The notes under the pieces are model-generated. The model was not told where the DNA came from and made no database searches. It worked only from the letters and a program-made list of their open reading frames with translations. This document shows positions 1 to 12,416 of a DNA stretch of 64,000 bases, one piece after another. How positions within the stretch are numbered: position 1 is the first letter of the stretch; each line of letters begins with the position of its first letter. Position numbers and translations under genes: made by a program. The stretch comes from Paragordius varius (lineage: Eukaryota; Nematomorpha). Location of the stretch: NCBI GenBank assembly GCA_964247055.1, contig OZ176059.1:2170001-2234000 (forward strand). Direction: 5' to 3'.

Positions 1-470
1 TGAAAAAAAACAGTTCAAATCTACAAAATCTATAAAAAATAATTTTGACCACTTTTTATACATTGTTTGTTAAGAATTATATTTTATAAAATTAAAACTT
101 ATAATTAACATCTGCCATTTGTTAACACTTTATGACCTTTTTAGGGGAGTTTTATAACCTTGGGCCCATTTAAAATTTCGATAACTTAAAAAAATTTTTA
201 GCATTAAGGCACAAATATAAACATATGATTTCTTTAGCCTTGTAAGTGAATGATATAAAAAAAGTTTTTTTACATTTAAAATAAGAATAAAAAATTGTCA
301 TCTTAAACTTTTTTGTAGCCATTTTTTCCTTTGAGTTTTTTTTAAATTGTGAATACAACACGCAAATAACTGTATATTATGGTTAATAAATATCTAAAAC
401 TTTCCAGCAATTAGTTGATTAATTTTATTGTAACTTTTTTCATTTATATTTAAATTAAACTAACTAATTA
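1..470. other. AT-rich intronic sequence, nothing recognised
   Basis: No exon, repeat end or RNA gene could be recognised. It is presumably intron of the Kelch gene, since the first exon in the window starts inside the BTB domain and is preceded by a splice acceptor. Confidence 0.5.
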
Positions 471-807
471 CAGTATAAAATTGGAATTATACGGACAAAA
501 CGTAAAAATATAAAGACAAATTTTTTTTTCTAAGAGACAACCATACTTTTTAAATCTTAATTTTTTAAAATTTAAATAATTGTTAAAATTTGCAATTATG
601 GAATAGAAATGAATATATGTAACACAATCAATCATATATTTTCTACTTGTATATAACATTTAATATATGGAAAAAATTTTTTTGGATTTAAAAAAGTATG
701 TATGGTTGATTGGCTTGGTTATATTTTATAAAAAAAATATTTGTGTCTTTATATTTTTACGTTTTATGTCCTTTCGTATGATTCAATTTAATTTTTAATT
801 TTTACTG
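471..807. mobile_element. MITE family A (Tc1/mariner-type), copy 1
   Basis: The left end begins CAGTATAAAATTGGAATTAT, followed by a tract equivalent to ACGGACAAAACGTAAAAATATAAAGACA; the right end is its inverted copy and ends TTTTTACTG. The flanking base pair on each side is TA or a close match. This is the best left end of a non-autonomous family with inverted repeats of about 80-100 bases, seen about 20 times in the window. No transposase is encoded. The Tc1/mariner assignment rests on the CAGT terminus and TA target. Confidence 0.8.
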
Positions 808-845
808 TTAATGTTGCTAATAAATTAAAAATAATCTTTTTTTAG

Positions 846-1075
846 AATTCATTTATACGTACAATGAAATTGTGGTGAATGAATGTAATGTACAAACCCT
901 ATTACCAGCTGCTTGCTTATTTCAACTTGACCAGGTGCAAAAAGTGTGCGAACAATTTTTGTTGAATCAGTTGGATTCAGGTAATTGTTTGGGTATTCGG
1001 GCTTTTGCAGATCTCCATTCTTGTCATGATTTGTATGACATAGCTGATAGATTTGTCCATAATACGTTTGAGGAG
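846..1075 (+). CDS. KLHL20: KLHL20 exon k1: end of BTB, start of BACK
   Basis: Acceptor TTTTTTTAG precedes it. Entry takes two bases to complete a codon, then F-I-Y-T-Y-N-E. Contains [18 protein letters not shown] and [14 protein letters not shown], matching the BTB/BACK boundary of KLHL20, and ends NTFEE at a GTTTAC donor in phase 0. Confidence 0.95.
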
Positions 1076-2385
1076 GTTTACCTACATTATACTAACTAAT
1101 CTTTTTTACACAATACAGTACAGTAGTTAAAATTGAAATTGATTGAAATCATATATATATATGGACAAAAATGTAAAAATTATATATATAGATGGCGTAT
1201 ACATAAATATAAAAGTTTATATGTACGTAAAAGACAACTTACCATACTTTTTAAACCTTGATTTTTAGAAAAAATAACTAATGATTGTTGATTTCAACCG
1301 CAAAATATGAGATATAGGGATGTAAATTGGTAACATATAATCAATTACATATTTAATGATTGTAAATAAATGAATTTTATAGAATAAATCAAGGTTTAAA
1401 AAAAGTATGATTTTCTTTTGAAAAAAATTATTTTGTCTTTAGATTTTTACATTTTGTCCGTATAATAACACTCTTTACCATAAAAAGACGCTATTTTACC
1501 ACTTTTTATGTAATTTGGATATTTAGATACCGTTTTATATAATACGTTTATTTTGCGGTTTGACTGTATTGTCCTATTAAGAATAGTTATTTTATCTTAT
1601 AATATTCTAAAGATATAAAATACAAAAAAATTAATTTTAACAGACAAAACATATAATCTAAAAGACAAGTATATATATATATATATTTATAAGACAACCA
1701 AATCCTTATGTTAACCTTAATATTTCCTACACAAAACTATATTTACAATCTTTAACTATATAAATGAGTATATTAATATAAATCACTCGCTGTTTTTGCA
1801 TTTGAGCTAATTTAATCAAATAATCAAGGTTTTATCAAATATATTTGTCTTTTTGAAAATATATTTTTAATTTTTTACGTTTGTCCTTTAGAGTTTACTT
1901 ATTTATATAATATACAGTCATATATCCTTTATTTTATCAAAAATTTATTTTTTCTCTTTAAATGGGTATTAATATTTGGTAAATAATGGAAAAAACAAGA
2001 GTTCTATGGTAATTCTTATACTTTTTCGATGAATATTATATTATTAATACCATAGAGCTCTTGTTTTTTTCCATTCTTTACCAAACATTTATAACCATTT
2101 AACGCAATAAAATAAATTTTTTGATAAAATAAAGGGTACATGACTGTAATTTAATATTATTAAATATAATAGGTTATGCTTAAAGAAGAGTATTTACTAT
2201 TGCCTCTTGATCAGCTGATCGAGATTATTTCAAGTGATGACCTTAATGTGCGTTACGAGGAGATTGTATTTCAAGCCGTTATGTTATGGATTAAATATGA
2301 TTTACCACAACGCCAAAAATATTTATATGAAGTTAGTTTATATAACAAAATGTAAAATGTCATTAAAAGAAAATTAATAATTTTG

Positions 2386-2429
<44 letters not shown>

Positions 2430-5400
2430 GATATAATAAAAGAATGTGGGCTAAAAAATTTCAATATAGACAAAAACATATTTTCGTTATTGCAAACATA
2501 TATTGGGATGATTATAATTGCAAAAATGAATATAATTTTGAAGTATGTTGCCAATTTAGATCTCTAGTCTATTTATTATATTTTACAGTTATATTTTAAA
2601 ACTTATTTAATTTCAAGCTTACTTGTTTTTTTTATAAAAAATTATATATTTTGTCTTTATAATTGTTTCTTTTTTACACACATATAGATATTAAAACATG
2701 TTCGATTCCCAGTTATGAAAACCCCATTTTTAGTTAGCTGTGTGGGGACAGAACCGCTCATAAAATCTTGCTTAGCTTGTCGCGATTTAATTGATGAAGC
2801 TAAAGATTATCTCCTACTATGGTCTAATAATCAGCGTCAACCCGTTAACTATAATTATAATTATAATAAAAACTGTGAAGAAAATTTACACAGTTATAAC
2901 TGTAATAATTTTACCATAAAACCAAAAAATTCTGACGAGTTTAAGAATGATGAAACGCATGGGAAAGAAAAGCAAAATCTTCTACTAAGAGCTAAAAGGT
3001 TAAATCCGCGAAAAGGTCAACAAAGGAAACATCGTGAAATTCTGTATGTAGGTAAGTACAGTTTATACGGACACAATGTGAAAATATAAAGACAAATATT
3101 TTTATTTAACAGACAACCATACTTTTTAGATCTTGATTTTTTTAATTAAATAACTCATTGTTTTAAACTACTACAAAGTATAATATAGATGTGTAAATTG
3201 GTAACACAATTAATATGAAGTTGATTATAATTAAATGTATGTTTTTTATAGAATAAATTAAGGTTTAAAAAGTATGGGTTGTGTCTTTTGGGAAAAAAAT
3301 TGTATTTATATTTTCACATTTTCCGTATAATTTCAATTTATACTGTAAGTTGGTTGATACTTTAATTAATTTTGGGGTTATGAAACAATGTGATTTAGTT
3401 GTTTTGTCTAGTTAGCTTAAAATATATTTATTTCAAATTTAATTTAGTTAAATTTACCTTAAATAGTTTAGTTTTTATTTATAAGCCAAGGGTGTAATTG
3501 ATAAAAGTTATAAAAAAAGTTTTTGTTTATTATAACAAATATAGAATTATTTTTAATTGAATTTTTTAATAAAAAATTTTTACATAGGAGTTTTATAGGT
3601 TTTAAGAGCTTTTTTAAATTAAAACTCTATTTATTAAGCCTATTTTTTACTTTCATTGGCATTAATATAATAAAATATGCGCTCTCTACCCTACGCTTTG
3701 ATGGGTGAAATTGGGCCCTTTATGTTCCCCCTTTTTAAAATATTTATAATCTATTCTATACTTTTTCCAACTAAAGTTTTCATAAAACTTTTAACAAATT
3801 AATCAATCCAAAAAATTCTTTTTGTCAAAAATATTACGTAATAAATTAAATTTTTGCACAAAACTTAAAACAGCTGGTGGGTGGTGTCACGGTGATTAGC
3901 TTTCTACCCTAGAACGCTTTGATGGGTGAAATTGGGCCCTTTGTACCCCTTTTTAAAAATATTCATAATCTACTGTCTATATTCCTTACTAAAATTTTTG
4001 ATTATACGAAAGAACTCACTCATATAAAATCTTTTAACAACAAAAATGGCTTTTTGTCAAAAAATGTCATATATAAATTTTTAAACAGCTGGTGGATGGT
4101 GTCATGGTGATGCGCTCTCTACCCTAGAACGCTTTGATGGGCAAAATTGGGCCCTTTGTGCCCCAATGCACAAGAGGCGATGTGGAGTTGGAATTGGGGT
4201 TTTGAACGGTTTTCTATATGCTGTAGGCGGGCATGATGGAACAAGTTACTTAAACAGTGTTGAAAGGTTTTTCATTAGAGTTTTTTTTTTTAAATTTTTT
4301 TTTTACAAAAGACAAAATGAACATAAAAACATAAAGACAAATATTATATTTGAAAAAACAACCATACATTTGTTAAATTTTTATTTTTACCCATATAAAT
4401 TATTAGGAATTACAGTTGTAAATTATATAATGATTGGGATTACCTTGCGATTTTATGATAATAGGGTTTCAAATGTACATCTGTTTAAAAATTACAGCGG
4501 TTTTTAAAAAAATTTTGTTTTTTATGTTTTGTACGTTTTGTCCCTATAATTTCAATTTTTACTGTATATATAATTTTTATTATGCGAAGTTCTAAATACT
4601 TAATATATTTTTGTGTTTTTATTAACAAAATTGATATATGCATATATATACTATATTTCTAATAATTTACGGTAATATTAAATAATTTTTGGTTTTAGGT
4701 GTTTTTTATTTTTACATTATATGCAATTCAAATTATTTTTTGAACTATATACAATAAATTTTTCAGGGATATATCTCTCTTACTACCTTAATGTGATTGC
4801 TTGATTTAAATTAATCCATATATCTACCTTAAATGATTCTATTTTCATTCCCCCTTTATTATAAGGTATGATCCTAACACAGATGTGTGGTATTGTGATG
4901 TCGAACCTACGAGTACGTGTAGAACAAGTGTTGGAGTTTGCGTTAATTATGCCTGTGGTCAATTATACGTCGTAGGGGGTCAAGATGGTGTGGCCTGCCT
5001 TAATATTGTTGAAAGGTAATAATTTTATTTAGGGTTAGATAGCTTAAAATTTGGTTAATATTTAATGAAAAATAATGAGAATTCTAGAGAGATTAGCAAT
5101 GGATTAAGTGAATAAAAAAGGAAACCCTTTAAGTGTTTCCTATGCTCACTTTTTTTAAAAAAGGGTCTCCTTATAACAAATATAATTTAAAAACACACCT
5201 GTTTACATTCGAGTTTTCTTAAACCAAATATGCCTAAAACTGATATAACATAAGTATACCTAAAGATTCACTCCAAATTAAGGATCTCTTAAAAAAGCTA
5301 AGGAAACAGGGTTCTTTTTTTATTAACTCTACCCAAATATCATTTTTTGCAGTTTAGAAGAATTAGCTTTTGATAATTGTAAAAAATATTTATTTTTAAC

Positions 5401-8400
5401 ATTTTGTATTAACCCTATTATTTATTAATGGTTAAAAAGGCGTTAACTTGCTTAAATATGGTTGAGAGGTGTAAATTTAACAGAGTAAAATTATTGGCTG
5501 TTTTACAAAGATTTTGTCATTATAGTTTTGTCAATAATTGCGAATATATATTGTAAATGAGGGAATGACATTGTAAAATTTTATCAATTTTTTTTGAGGG
5601 GTTAGACTTTATAAAATTTGGCTTTAGTATATAAAACCAGCGTGAAAAGGTGTGAATTTTGTTTTAATTTATTTATTTGCTTCATATATATACCATTTAC
5701 AGTTCAAATTGACCCTTGAACAATTCAAGTTCACCCTAAAAAATAAATTATGTGTTTTCTAACTTATATAACTCATTATTAATATGAAATATATCTTTAT
5801 GGCATAGTTTATTATTTTTCAGTTTTACTTTAAAACAAAATTTCATTTTTTAAAAATATAGCAAAATATAGGTAATTTTTAATTTTAAAATACACATAAT
5901 TTATTTAAGGGTGAATTTTAGTTGTTTAAGGATGAATTTGAATTGTTCAAGGGTGAATTTGAATAGTTCTAGGGTGAATTTGACTCGTAAATGGTATATG
6001 CATTTGTGGCATTGACTCTCTAACTCTATGGTTCCCAACAGGGGATGTAGAAAAATCTAAAGGGGGGGGGTATGCCAAAAATCTGGATAATTAATTTAAT
6101 TAAAAAATAAAACCCGAAAACAAATTGAAGGATTTCAGGTGCAAATTTTTAAGATTTAATATCGATAAGGATCTCATTGATTGGGGGATTTTTATAACAT
6201 TATAATAAATTTTAACTTTTTTATCTTGGATTTTTTGAGAGGGGGGGGGGGCAAGATTTTTTATTATCAACTAGTGCAAATAAAATTTGGAAAACATTGG
6301 TATAACTGTTTCTTTTAAATTTAACCATCAAATATTCAATCAATAACTTTTATAAGCGATTACATCAGCCATTTTTATTAATCAGTTAAAACTTAATTTT
6401 ACCTACATTCCTCCTATATCAGTTATAACGCAAACAATACAGTAAAACTAGAAATTATACGGGCAAATATAATGATATATAGATAAATATTTTTTCTAAA
6501 AAAAATCATATTTTTTTAAACCTTAGTTTTCCTATATAAACTACTTAATTACATTATTAGATTATGTAATTGAGTGTATTGACAATTTACATATCTAACA
6601 TCCTATTTTCAACCCAAAATAATTAGTAATGTTTGAGTAAAATGAATAATTTTATAAAAAATATGGTTGTTTTTTAGAAAAAAATACTTGTCTTTATACT
6701 TTTACGTTTTGTCTGTATTATTTCAGTTATAACGCAAATATGAGGGAATGAACCCGATTATTATCAAAAAATATTATTATATAATTAATGTTTGACATTT
6801 GATGTCAATAGTTACGTTTTGTCTTTAAAATTATATAATTATAAATTATAACCTATAAATTTTTTACCTTTTGTGGTTACCTTATTTGGACATTTTTACT
6901 GCACACAATAATTATTATGGAATTTAAAAGTTTTACTTTTCTTTCTAATTAATAATCAACTTTTACGCAAACACGAATAATTGGTGGACTTGCTTAGCGC
7001 CTATGAGAACAAGGCATGTATTTTAGGTTTTGTTGTTCAAATTTCTATTGCTGTAATAATTTAACATATTGTTAGTACATCTAAAAATCGCTTTTTTTAA
7101 AAGTACAAAAAAAGCTCAACAATTTTACTAAAATATTTTTAGTTACGTTTTGTCCCTATAACTATACCATTTACAGTTCAAATTCAACGAACAATTTAAA
7201 TTTAACCTAAAAACAAATTATGAGTTCTCCAACTAATATAACTCATTATTAATATGAACTATATCTTTATGGCATAGTTTATTATTTAGTATTATTTTAA
7301 TCTTAAACAAAATTTTTATTTTTTAAAAATATATAAAAATATTGGTAATTTTATTATTTAAAAAAAAACATATATTTATTTGAGAGTAAATTCGAATTCT
7401 TCGAGGGTCAATTTGAATTGTTCGAGGGTGAACTTGAACTGTTCAAGGGTGAATTTGAATTGTTCGAGGGTCAATTTGAATTGTTCGAGGGTCAATTTGA
7501 ATTGTCCAAGGGTGAATTTGAATTGTTTGAGGGTGAATTTGAAATGTAAATGGTAAATTTGAATTGTAAATTTATATTATCTTAACTTTTTATTTAACAG
7601 TTATAACGCAAACACGAATAAATGGACCCGCCTTGCACCCATGAGAACAAGGCGTTTAGGGGTAGCTGTGGCTTTTTTGGGCCCCTATTTGTATGCCATA
7701 GGTGGGGCGGATGGAACTACACCCCTTAATACGGGTAAATTTTTTGAAATTTTATTTAGGGTAAAAATTGAAATTTATACGGACAAAACATTTAAATAAA
7801 AGTATATTTTTTTCTTGTAAAATACAACCCCATACTTACTTTTAAGCCTAAAATTTTTTTCTAAATATAAATATTATCCATGTTAAATTATTTGCAAATA
7901 ATGAAATAAAGATGGATATTGGGGTATCAATTATATATATTATAATATTGTCAGATAATTTATATGGGTGAAAAATCAAGATTTAAAAAAGTATGGTGGT
8001 TTTTTTAGAAAAAAAAAATGTTTGTCGTTATATATTTTTACGAGTGGTCCGTATAATTTCAAATTATTTTTTATTGTAAAAATAAAAAACTCATGCTCTA
8101 TTTATTATATTTAACATGATATATTACACCTCAATTTATCCTTAAACATTTCCAATTCCTTTAAACGAAATATAATGTTTTTTAAGAAAAAATTACTAAT
8201 CTTTTTTATATTTTAAAGATGTTCCGTTTAAAATTAAAATAATTCTAAAAAGATAATCTATGCCATATAGATAATACATTTATAATTAATAATGAGTTAA
8301 ATTAGCCCAAAACACATAATTTATATTTGGGGTGAATGTGAATTTTAATTGTAAATGGTATATGTATATATATATAATACCATTTACACCTCGAATTCAT

Positions 8401-11400
8401 CCTTTAACATTTCCAATTACCCGACTGTGGATAAGTTTTATTTGATATTTATTTTTGGTAATTTTCAATTTTTTATATTATTACTCTGAAATAAATATAT
8501 TTGCCCATACACGCGTGGCAATTTATTTCCTTTTTTACCCCAATAAAAAAACTCTGTATAACCAATAATTAATCAATCTGTCTCCTCTCTCCTCGATTTT
8601 TATGCCCTAGCCCATGCCGCCCGCCATAGGAAGTGTTTTGTCTCTTCCTATGATTGAATTGAAAAATCGCCTAAAATAAATATGATATCTTTTTTTTAAG
8701 ATTTGGGAAATGGTCAAGTCGAGATTGCTGTAAAATTTTTCACAGTCGTCATCGCTGTACGAGGAGGTAGGGGCGTAAATTTCAAAGATTGTAATAATGT
8801 GGGTTGAGGGCTTGTTTGTATGCGGATTGCAATTATACGTTCATTGATTGGATTAAAAATGTCCGATAAATTAGCTATAGCTTTTTATTCATTATTATAC
8901 CGACACCGTTGTATTTTAACGAGTCATAGCCGGAGTAATACAGAATATGATTGTCAAATTCTAAAGTTCCGGTAGAGAGGATGTGTGATTCCGAAATTTT
9001 TAGTATGTCAATTTTATGCTTAGTCATTTCGTTAAAGACTATATCTGGTTTGTGATTGTTGTTAGCTCCGCGTAAATTCTACGTTGCGATACGGATGCTG
9101 AGATTATGTGATTTCAACATTAGCAGAATGTGGTTAGAATGGATATTAGGAAATTCGGAATGACACATTTTCTCTACCGGAACTTTAGAATTTGACAATC
9201 ATATTTTGTATTACTCAGGCCATGACTCGTTATAATACAACGGTGTCGGTATAATAATGAACTAAAAGCTATAGCTAATTTATCCGACATTAATAATCCA
9301 ATCAATGAACGTATAATTGCAATCCGCATACAAACAAGCCCTCAACCCATTAGTACAATCTTTCAAATTTACGCCCCTACCTCCTCTTACAGCGATGACG
9401 ACTGTGAAAAATTTTACAGTGATCTCGACTTGACCATTTCCCAAATCTCAAAAAAGGATATCATATTTATCTTAGGCGATTTCAATTCAATCATCGGAAG
9501 AGACAAAACACCTCCTATGAGGGCGGCATGGGCTTGGGCATAAAAAACGAGAGAGGAGACAGATTGATTGATTGAATTTTGTGCTAACCATCGTTTATTC
9601 GTCTCAAACACCTTTTTTAAACGGCCTAAACGACGTCTATACACATGGCGTCCATCCCGTGTCAAAGATACCGTATAACCAAATTGACTTCATATATTAG
9701 GTATGGTAAAATATAAAAGTTCATTACATTTCAGTATGTCAAATGCCTACCAGGATCGGATTGCTACAGCGACGACCATAACCTATTGATCGCCAAACTC
9801 TGCACAAAATTACAACTTCCCAAAATATCCAAACCCACAAGAACAAGATTAGATTATGATACAATCGACGACAAAATCGTTTTGAATACCTTGATGATAA
9901 TTCCGAAAACTATCAGGATATAAACTCCTATTGGAACGCTATACACATAATCTGCACAGTTACAGCCGACGAATTTATACAGCCTCTCAAACGTACTAAG
10001 CAAAAAATAAAATTGTCAACCAAAAGTCTCGAGATTGCAGAAAAACGGAGAGAATCCAAAATCAAATTCAAATGGGATGAATACAAACAACTAAACAGTG
10101 AATTTCAAAAGAGTGCAAGAGTGGACAAAAATAAGTATTATGACCAACTGTGTGAAAAATTAGAAATAGACGCCAAAAATAACCGAAACTTTTTTGCCCA
10201 TACAAACAATATTATTCCATTCACACAATACAAGTTACAAGGGTCCTATAAGAAACGCGTCACTGAAAAAGACGAAATTCGCAAACTCTGGCTTAAACAC
10301 ATAATTAAACTATACAATGTAAATAACCCCCAGACTATTAACGAACCTACTAAACAAAAAGAACCACCCATAATGAAAGAAGAAGTCGAACACCCTATAA
10401 AACACTCTAGTACCGGCAAATCAGAGGGGCCCAGAGACATCCCTACTAATATAATAAAATATATCCCAATCGATATACTTACCAAATTTTTTCAAACCAC
10501 CATATTTGAGATGGAAAAATTCCTGAGAATTGGTGCACATTAGAATTGTGCTGACCAAGTCATGACCAGGTCAGTGATTATTTATGTTTTGACCATGGTC
10601 ATTTTTAAGCATATCCAGTTACTTCGAAAAACAAAACAATCAAACACTTTGCAAAACATGCAATTATTCCATAACCAATTAAATAAGAAAACATCTTATA
10701 TTTGGATATTAATTCATTGATGAAAGAAAGTGTAAAATAAACTAGGTAAAATTCATCCTATTAAAAGCTATGTATTTGAAGATTCAGTAGGCCACAAACA
10801 TGTGGCAAAATATGATAACAAAATTTTTGGTTTGATTGAAAATATTTGTAAATAATAAATATTAATAAAATGTATAATAAACTTTTAAGAAAAAACATGA
10901 TATTATTAGTGAAACGCTAGTGCGTACGAACATTATTTTCACAATCCAATATCCCATGATATTTATTTAAGTAAAAAGTGGTCATGACCATGGTCTGACT
11001 GGGTCTCACCGGACTTTTTTGAAAAAGCAGTCAAATGCACAACCCTAGTGCACATCCATTATGATTCCTATTTTAAAAAAGGGTAATCCAGAACTGTGCG
11101 ACAACTATCGCACACCATAGCGCTCATTAACCAGATGTCCAAAGTTTTCCCAAAAATAATACAGTTTCGACCAAATACCATTCTTGACCCCGAGATATCC
11201 ACGATTCAGGCTCGTTTTCGAATAGGTATGGGATGCCGAGATATGATATGCAATATTATGAGGTGAACACTAGAGAAACATATCGAATTCAACAAAGAAC
11301 TGCTCATGTGCTTTGTCGATTTTGCCAAAGCATTTGATTCCATCCAACACAATAAATCACGAAATGCTCTAAAACAACTTGGAGTATCAACACATCTAAT

Positions 11401-12368
11401 CAACGTCATATTCTCAATTTACTTAAATTCCACGGCTGTAATATCTACACCTCACGGTATGTCTGATTCATATAAGGTACAAGTCGGCCTACGTCAAGGA
11501 TGCGTTTTATCCCCAATTCTTTTTAACGCATACCTTGAATGCATATTAAAAAGCTTATTACATCCGTTCTTCACTACGCGGATGATACAGTCTTATTCGC
11601 AGACAGTGTAAAGACATTATCGCGAGCCTTGCAAGTGTTTACTTTACAACTGAATGCAATAAATTTGGATTAAATATCAACTTTAAAAAAAACGAAAGTT
11701 ATGCAAATCAACCCAGCTCAAACAAACAACTAATTCAATAATCCTCAACAGTATTCAGATTGAAACGGTAAACAGTTACACGTATTTAGGTAGCATTATT
11801 AATAATGAGAACAATACGCCAGAAATAAAGCGAAGAATTGCCATCGCAAAAGCAGTCACATTCAAATATAACAAGCTTTGGACGTCACATCATGACATTA
11901 AACTAAAAACCAAAATCAATCAGATTAATCAAGGCTACAGTTTTTCCCCATTCTATGGGGGGGGGAACCTAATAAATTCTTTCGAATTATAGGTTTGGAG
12001 GAAACTTGTCCAAATAAAATGGACAGACGGAAATGTCACTTCTAGGCAGCTTAATACGGCAAAAACTCTCCTGTTTCGGGCACATTATGAGAGTTAACTC
12101 ACTTGAAAAGTCACTGATATCCACAATTTATCCTCATAATTTACTAATTATTCTATATATATACTTTATTAAAACATTTCTTTTTCGACAAAAAAAAATT
12201 TTTAAAACAAAAATAAAATAATTTCTTTCCTATGAAATTTTCTAAACGGAATGATGATGGTTTTTTTGATTATCCTTTGTTAATGCATCTCTATTTTCAA
12301 ATGATTCAATTATAACTTTAAGGCTTTTTTTCAACAAATAATTATATAGGATATAAGATAATTTTTAA

Positions 12369-12416
<48 letters not shown>

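Larger units (their letters stand above)
1076..2172 (+). other. Intron k1, filled with short elements
   Basis: Runs from the GTTTAC donor to the acceptor at 2171-2172. It holds a family A copy (1121-1475), a decayed family A relative (about 1625-1900) and the family D palindrome (1915-2146), leaving little other sequence. Confidence 0.85.
5016..7600 (+). other. Intron k5, mobile elements and exon ghosts
   Basis: 2.6 kb between exons k5 and k6. It contains two 21-bp-array elements, a family A copy, G-runs at 6062-6069 and 6241-6250, and short copies of the flanking exon ends. No coding capacity otherwise. Confidence 0.8.

Noticed and set aside
8572-9560. Simple twin-priming inversion of the LINE
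   Set aside because: The inverted and direct pieces overlap by about 420 bases instead of adjoining, so inversion alone does not explain it.
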